Shown: piece by piece, positions 39,732 through 44,346 of the stretch
Position numbering within the stretch: the first letter of the stretch is position 1
Layout: each line of letters starts with the position of its first letter
Assembly: GCA_947631945.1 (NCBI GenBank)
Contig: CANRNI010000021.1
Span: 1 to 44,346 of the forward strand
Origin: an uncultured Clostridia bacterium
GTDB lineage: Bacteria; Bacillota; Clostridia; Oscillospirales; Acutalibacteraceae
Direction of reading: 5' to 3'
Length of the DNA stretch: 44,346 nt
Program-made: the position numbers and the translations under genes
The notes under the pieces: model-generated
What the model saw: only the letters and a program-made list of their open reading frames with translations
Database searches by the model: none
What the model was told of the DNA's origin: nothing

Positions 39732-40228
39732 ATGAAAAGAAAAGTTTTTTTAAAAAAAAGTATAGCAATAGTAATGATTGTTTTTGCATTTTTCACATCT
39801 ATGTCGCTTACATCATCTGCGACAACAATAATCGTTCCAAATAAACAAGTAAATGTTCCGGACAAAATTGACCTTACCGACATCGGAACTATTGACGGTT
39901 ATATAACCACATCGACTGCGAGCGATTATAATTATGCAGCAGACACCATGGCAGGAAAATTGGTTGGAACAGTAAAAAAGCCGTTTTCGGCGCAATCTCT
40001 ACGGTTTCCGGTTATAATACAAAGAACTTTACTTTAAAGACCCACACGCCAAGTGGCGTAACATTGAGTGGTTTGAGTTACACGGGTTCAGGAAACAAAC
40101 AGGGAGATATGTCCTATATAGCGAGGAGTGAATTCACTATTTATTATATTTTGGTGGACGCAGAGTCAAGTGCTACTAATGGAATCAATACATACATTTC
40201 CTACCCGAGTATTACAGTACAGGCATAA
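39732..40228 (+). pseudogene. Small secreted protein, -1 frameshift at A-AAA-AAG
   Basis: ATG 39732 follows GGAGG by eight bases. Signal peptide (IAIVMIVFAFFTSMSLTSSA), then VPNKQVNVPDKIDLTDIGTI. Frame 0 ends at 40037, with its last ~18 codons unlike protein. The -1 frame from 39980 continues VFGAISTVSGYNTKNFTLKT and PSGVTLSGLSYTGSGNKQGD to TAA 40226-40228, a plausible beta-rich secreted domain. The join is at gtA-AAA-AAG (39974-39980), followed at once by a GCCG-TTTT-CGGC hairpin. Either a lost A in the A-run or true recoding. Confidence 0.6.
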
Positions 40229-40247
40229 TCTATCCGAATTTACCCTA

Positions 40248-40426
40248 TTAAGGAAACACTGATTAAATCGAATGTGCAGATTGCTCCATGAGATTTTTCG
40301 TCAGATTGACAAAAGTGACGCAGGAATACTGACGTATTTCAAGGAGCTTTTGGCAAAAATGACGGAAAATATCGGGGCAAAATGCGCGTTCAGCCGTCAG
40401 GTGTGATTTATTCAGTATTTCCTTAA
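40248..40426 (+). repeat. Type B intergenic palindrome, full length
   Basis: TTAAGGAAACACTGATTAAA ... GATTTATTCAGTATTTCCTTAA. Core AGATTTTTCGTCAGATTGAC ... GAGCTTTTGGCAAAAATGACGG. It is the only palindrome copy in the 32-44 kb part, between the secreted-protein remnant and the lipoprotein gene. Confidence 0.9.
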
Positions 40427-40474
40427 GAGCATTATATGCCCTTGATAGGGTATAGCTTAAAAGGAGGCGTTATC

Positions 40475-41688
40475 ATGAAATTCACTCGAATAACAGCAAT
40501 CGTATTGGTATTCGCGCTGTGTTTGTGCGGCTGTTCAAAGAAAAACAAAGAGGAAGAATCGACGGAGAATGAATCGCTGCTGGCGTCGTTCTTTAACGGC
40601 GGAGCCGGTCAGGAGCAGTCGTCGATTTCCGGAGTGTTATCCGCATTCGGCAATCAACATAATGGAGATTCTTCCGGAGCTGTTCCGACTTCTTCACAAA
40701 CGTCGGTCGAATCGACTACGACGGTCGCGGACGTGGTTCACTCCATCACAGGCGCGCCGTCTTCCGGAGCTTCGTTGTATGAGTCGCCGACAACCGTATG
40801 GGACAAAAATAAGCCGCATATTTATAACGGCGGCGACTTTGTTTTCTATTATATGCTTGCCACAAATTCAGAGGAAGTCGAGTACAACGTCGGTTTTACT
40901 CTCAACGGCGTTTATCAAAACATCAAGCTCGAATATGACGGCGTAACGACGGATTACGCGCCGATGCACAAAGTAAAAATTTCCGATTCAACCAACGGTT
41001 CGCTGTTCTTAAAGGTATCTATGAGACCAAACATCGGAAAGGCGGGCGACGTTCTCCAATTCTGCTATGCAACGATCGAAAATCCGTCGGCGAAAGACAC
41101 CACTCCCAACAGCGATGGCAGCTCTATCCAAATGGGGTTCATTGCTAATACGGCATTGGATTTAATTATGAACAAAGATTCCGATATGTCCGCTTCGATT
41201 TGCGATAATTTTTCCGGTTTGCAAGTGAACGAATACAATAAGGATATTAAAGAATTGTTTCGGACGGGAAACGATACCGGTGAAATCTGCAAGAGTTTCA
41301 TTTACAAAGACCTCTCATCCCAAATTTCTTGGGAAAATTTCGTTTTCGGTAATATCAACTCTCATAATATAATGACTACAAACAGAATCCGTGCCGAAAA
41401 GACAGAAAATTTTCCGTTTACGGTCACACTCGGCGGAGGCAAAGAGGGAACGATGCAGCGTGTCAGTATGTATATCAACAGCGAACCGATTCCTGTTTTT
41501 GACGGAAAATATTATGCCGATGTTCCAATCGAAAAAAACAAGCAACGGATTTGAAGCTGTCCCTCGACACTACAAAGCTGCCGTCAAGCAACACCGTTTA
41601 TATTTTAACTTATACGTTGGACGATTCGCCCAAATATGACACAGTGTCCTTTGTACGATCGGACGTTTACGTTCTCGATGTTAAATAG
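40475..41688 (+). pseudogene. Lipoprotein, -1 frameshift at A-AAA-AAC
   Basis: ATG 40475 follows GGAGG. Lipobox: LCLCGCSKK (lipidated Cys ~ residue 20), with a Ser/Thr-rich linker to ~120 and then a beta-rich outer domain (HIYNGGDFVFYYMLATNSEE, VGFTLNGVYQNIKLEYDG). Frame 0 stops at 41554. The -1 frame continues with proper coding sequence, TDLKLSLDTTKLPSSNTVYI, then YTLDDSPKYDTVSFVRSDVY to TAG 41686-41688. The junction is gaA-AAA-AAC (41533-41539). It precedes an ABC exporter and may be its extracytoplasmic partner. Confidence 0.65.
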
Positions 41689-41712
41689 GAACGGGGAGGC
41701 TAATCGGAAAAG

Positions 41713-42579
41713 ATGAATATAGAAATCCGGAACGTAACGAAACGTTACGGAAAGAAAACGGCACTTGACAACGTTAGCCTGACGCTGGGCAACGGCATAT
41801 ACGGTCTGTTAGGCGCAAACGGCGCGGGGAAATCGACGCTGCTCAATATTATGGTCACGTCGCTTGCGCCGACCGCCGGCTGTGTTTTGTATAACGGGAC
41901 GGACATAAGAAACAAACGGTCCGGTTATTTGGACGTACTCGGCTATATGCCGCAGTCCGCAAAATTTTACAGGAATTACACGGCGGAGGAGTTCCTGAAA
42001 TATTGCGCAGCCTTAAAAGGCGTCAAACACGGACTTGCAAAAAAAATAGACGAGCTTCTGACGTTCGTTAATCTGAATGACAGCAAAAAAACAAAAATCG
42101 GAGCTTTTTCGGGCGGTATGCTCCAACGTATCGGCATCGCTCAGGCACTCATCAATGACCCCAAAATTTTGATTCTTGACGAGCCGACCGCAGGTCTTGA
42201 CCCTAAGGAGCGCATCCGTTTCCGCAACCTTGTTTCCGAAATTTCCGCCAATCGCACGGTGATTCTGGCGACGCATATAGTGCAGGATATAGAGTATATC
42301 GCCAACAGCGTCATTCTGCTCCATGAGGGTAAAGTCTGCCGAAATGATACGCCCGATAACCTCTGCCGTGAGATTGACGGATTCGTTTGGCTCCTGACGG
42401 CAAACGCCGAAAGCGTTGAACCGCTTATAACAAAACACAGAGTGAGCAACGTCTTTCGGGATGAACAGACGTATTATCTGCGTATCGTTTCCGACGAAAA
42501 ACATCATCCCGAAGCCAAATCGGTAACGCCGAATTTAGAAGACGTATTCCTCTATCATGCGGGAGAAGTGACGAAATGA
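41713..42579 (+). CDS. ABC transporter ATP-binding protein
   Basis: 288 residues. Walker A GANGAGKST (34-42), Q-loop YMPQS, signature SGGMLQR (~135), Walker B with D-loop ILILDEPTAGLD, and switch His in ILATHIV. A ~75-residue C-terminal extension (VWLLTANAESVEPLI...) is typical of exporter ATPases paired with ABC-2-type permeases. Overlaps the permease gene by four bases (ATGA). The ribosome site GGGGAGG is 12 bases from ATG 41713, a little far. Confidence 0.92.
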   Translation: MNIEIRNVTKRYGKKTALDNVSLTLGNGIYGLLGANGAGKSTLLNIMVTSLAPTAGCVLYNGTDIRNKRSGYLDVLGYMPQSAKFYRNYTAEEFLKYCAALKGVKHGLAKKIDELLTFVNLNDSKKTKIGAFSGGMLQRIGIAQALINDPKILILDEPTAGLDPKERIRFRNLVSEISANRTVILATHIVQDIEYIANSVILLHEGKVCRNDTPDNLCREIDGFVWLLTANAESVEPLITKHRVSNVFRDEQTYYLRIVSDEKHHPEAKSVTPNLEDVFLYHAGEVTK

Positions 42580-43919
42580 ATACACTGCTTTTCCATGAGA
42601 CGAAAAAACTCTTTTCAAAAAAAACACTGTTATTTGCCGTCGTCTTTCTGTTGTTTGTCAACGCATTCAACATATATCGCTCGAACGACCGATTCCGCGA
42701 CCCGTACAACCGCGACACGACCGAAGCCGAATGGCAATTTTATGAAACGCTCGAAGGCAAAATAACGGCGGAAAAACTTAAAAAATTAACCGACTATATG
42801 ATAGAGTTGAACAATGCGGCGGAAAGCGGCGACGTTCTGCCGTCATACTACATCAACGCCGAGGGCGACCGAATGATGGTCAGCCGTCAGTATGACAAAA
42901 TTGAAAAAATTTACCGATACGAAGAGAAAATAGACGAACTGCTGAAAGAAAACGAACGTCAAACGGCAATTTACAGACAGAAAGGCAATACGTATCTTGT
43001 CAAAACGTCGGAACTTGTCGCGGACGTTTATTCCGAAAGGTCAATTGACAGTTATTATGACGTTGAAACATATGCGACTTATTTCAATTACGATTTCTCG
43101 TCCTTTCTGCTGTTAATGCTTATTTTCCTTGCAACGTCATCTCTTTATGCGGGCGAAAGCGAATCGGGAATGCTTCCGCTGATAAGGAGCACCGCGGGCG
43201 GACGGCTGCGACTGGCATACGCCAAACTTGCGTCTGCCGCCGTATTTATCATATCCGTCTGTCTTGCTTTCTTTTTGTGCGACTTTCTGATGTTTCTGTG
43301 GTGCGCAAGACTTCGAGGCATAACCAATCCGATTTACAGCATAGATGCGTTCGCCTATTCCCCGCTGACCGTTTCCGTCGGCGCTTTTGTTCTGTTGCTT
43401 GCCGCGGTCAAATTGCTCGGATTTCTCTGCTTCGGTCTGCTCGCCTGTTTATTTTCATCTGTTTTCAAAAAAAGTTATATGGCGTTTACGGCTGATTTTG
43501 TCATGACCGTCGGCTTAATGACGATGAGCGCGTACAGCGGCGGATTCATTGAATACGTCAATCTCATCAATCCGATACGTCTGCTGACGGGTCGGTCTCT
43601 TTACTCGTCCTTTGCCGTTACCGATATATTCGGAACGCCCGTATTCCGCTCAACCGTTACGCTGACGGTTTCGGCGGTCTTTATGACAATCCTCGTTGCG
43701 TTCATAGGTCTTATAAACAATCCAAACAACGTCCGTAAATCTCATAATTTCGATAATTCAAAAATTTCCGATAACTCCGACAACTCAGTTAATTCCGATA
43801 ATTCAAATCATTCCGATAATTTAATCAATTCCGATAATTCCTACAATTCGGATATTACGGAAAGAATTACGAAATCAAACCGTTTAACGGTCGGCGGAAC
43901 GGAGGCGAACCCGATATGA
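42576..43919 (+). CDS. ABC-2-type permease with NSDN-repeat tail
   Basis: 447 residues, six predicted helices: one at ~15-35, a large extracytoplasmic loop (~36-165), then five (FLLLMLIFLATSSLYAG, AVFIISVCLAFFLCDFLMF, VGAFVLLLAAVKLLGFLCFG, FTADFVMTVGLMTM, VSAVFMTILVAFIGLI). It forms the membrane part of the exporter with the ATPase upstream and the truncated permease downstream. The ~60-residue tail after the last helix is an Asn/Ser/Asp repeat (NSDNS, NHSDN, NSYNSDI) coded by imperfect short repeats of AATTCCGATAA at ~43745-43855, not a normal permease feature. Confidence 0.8.
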   Translation: MNTLLFHETKKLFSKKTLLFAVVFLLFVNAFNIYRSNDRFRDPYNRDTTEAEWQFYETLEGKITAEKLKKLTDYMIELNNAAESGDVLPSYYINAEGDRMMVSRQYDKIEKIYRYEEKIDELLKENERQTAIYRQKGNTYLVKTSELVADVYSERSIDSYYDVETYATYFNYDFSSFLLLMLIFLATSSLYAGESESGMLPLIRSTAGGRLRLAYAKLASAAVFIISVCLAFFLCDFLMFLWCARLRGITNPIYSIDAFAYSPLTVSVGAFVLLLAAVKLLGFLCFGLLACLFSSVFKKSYMAFTADFVMTVGLMTMSAYSGGFIEYVNLINPIRLLTGRSLYSSFAVTDIFGTPVFRSTVTLTVSAVFMTILVAFIGLINNPNNVRKSHNFDNSKISDNSDNSVNSDNSNHSDNLINSDNSYNSDITERITKSNRLTVGGTEANPI

Positions 43920-44281
43920 AACCGTTGGCAATCGAACTCCGCAAGCTGATGATAAAGCGTCATTTCGCTGTTGTTCTGGCTGTACTTCTGATAGCGGAAA
44001 CAATCTCGTTCTGTACGGCACTTAGCAAGCGCGTCAATTCCGATGAAGAGTCGGCAGCCGTTTACCGCGAGTATATGAACGAATACAGCGGAGAACTGAC
44101 GGAAGAACGCATCGCTCAAATCGAACAGGCGATTGAGGAACGTTCCGATATGGAAGCGTTGAAGAAACAGTACCGCATACAATTCATCGAAGGAGAAATC
44201 GACATTGACGATTACAAAGCGGAAACGGCTCGATTAAAAGAAGCGACAAAGGGCGAGAGCGGATTTCGTATTGGATCATAG
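43916..44281 (+). pseudogene. Second ABC permease, truncated by the IS
   Basis: Starts with ATGA overlap to the previous permease gene. The N-terminus has one helix (HFAVVLAVLLIAETISFCTAL) and the beginning of a charged outer loop (EESAAVYREYMNEYSGELTEERIAQIEQ), the same layout as its neighbour. The native sequence ends at 44271; the last residues (GS, stop) come from the inverted IS end, so all later helices are lost in this arrangement. Confidence 0.82.
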
Positions 44282-44346
44282 TCAATAAAGTAGACAGAAA
44301 AAAGAGGAATTATAGAAAATAAAGTTCAGCTTGATTTGGAGATAAA
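44272..44346 (-). mobile_element. IS3-family element end, inverted copy
   Basis: Reverse complement of 62-136. Begins TGGATCATAGTCAATAAAG and includes the complement of the transposase C-terminus (stop codon complement near 44310). Together with 1-136 it makes the window a segment flanked by two IS 3' ends in opposite orientation. Confidence 0.8.

Overview
The window looks like a low-to-medium GC, spore-forming Clostridia chromosome (Oscillospiraceae/Ruminococcaceae-like). The reasons are the cotJABC spore-coat operon, a sepF/divIVA/lspA/rluD division cluster, the miaB-ricA-mutS-mutL-miaA order known from Firmicutes, many secreted enzymes, and strong AGGAGG-type ribosome binding sites. No rRNA, tRNA or CRISPR array was seen. 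Both window edges are the same IS3-family 3' end in inverted orientation, so the piece is bounded by two IS copies. Each copy truncates a gene: a Y-family polymerase on the left and an ABC permease on the right.

Layout. 1-14.6 kb: a mix of secreted or membrane-anchored enzymes (metallophosphoesterase, PPC-like repeat protein, SGNH hydrolase, alpha/beta hydrolase, GH25 muramidase, PI-PLC-like phosphodiesterase) plus VanZ, an aldo/keto reductase and a HigBA-type toxin-antitoxin pair. 14.7-31.2 kb: a long minus-strand run of housekeeping genes, transcribed miaB > ricA/ylbF > mutS > mutL > miaA > HlyD-like > yggS > sepF > divIVA-like > lspA > rluD > CoA-transferase > ybaK. It joins tRNA modification, mismatch repair, cell division, lipoprotein processing and rRNA modification. 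31.5-32.2 kb: cotJA-cotJB-cotJC, with cotJC cut after 62 codons by a mobile element whose large serine recombinase lies at the junction. 32.2-37.2 kb: element-derived DNA with the recombinase, small ICE-type genes, an AAA/DUF4143 ATPase, hairpin clusters, and fragments of a sortase-like gene, a tyrosine recombinase and an IS1-like transposase. 37.2-44.3 kb: an XRE regulator, an ECF-like sigma factor, a membrane anti-sigma-like protein, two small secreted proteins, a lipoprotein and an ABC exporter. Several of these reading frames are broken.

Two signals stand out. First, a dispersed family of about 175-bp imperfect palindromes fills many intergenic spaces. It has two kinds of termini (type A, GGCAATACCGC; type B, AAGGAAACACTGA) around one shared core. 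Copies often abut stop codons, and one supplies the last residues of MiaA. A second, about 80-bp family (type C) flanks ybaK. Second, the recombinase-bearing insertion in cotJC resembles the sporulation-gene intervening elements known from other spore formers. In addition, three consecutive extracellular-protein genes at 39-41.7 kb each continue in the -1 frame, two of them exactly at A-AAA-AAG or A-AAA-AAC heptamers. This may be decay, assembly error or recoding.
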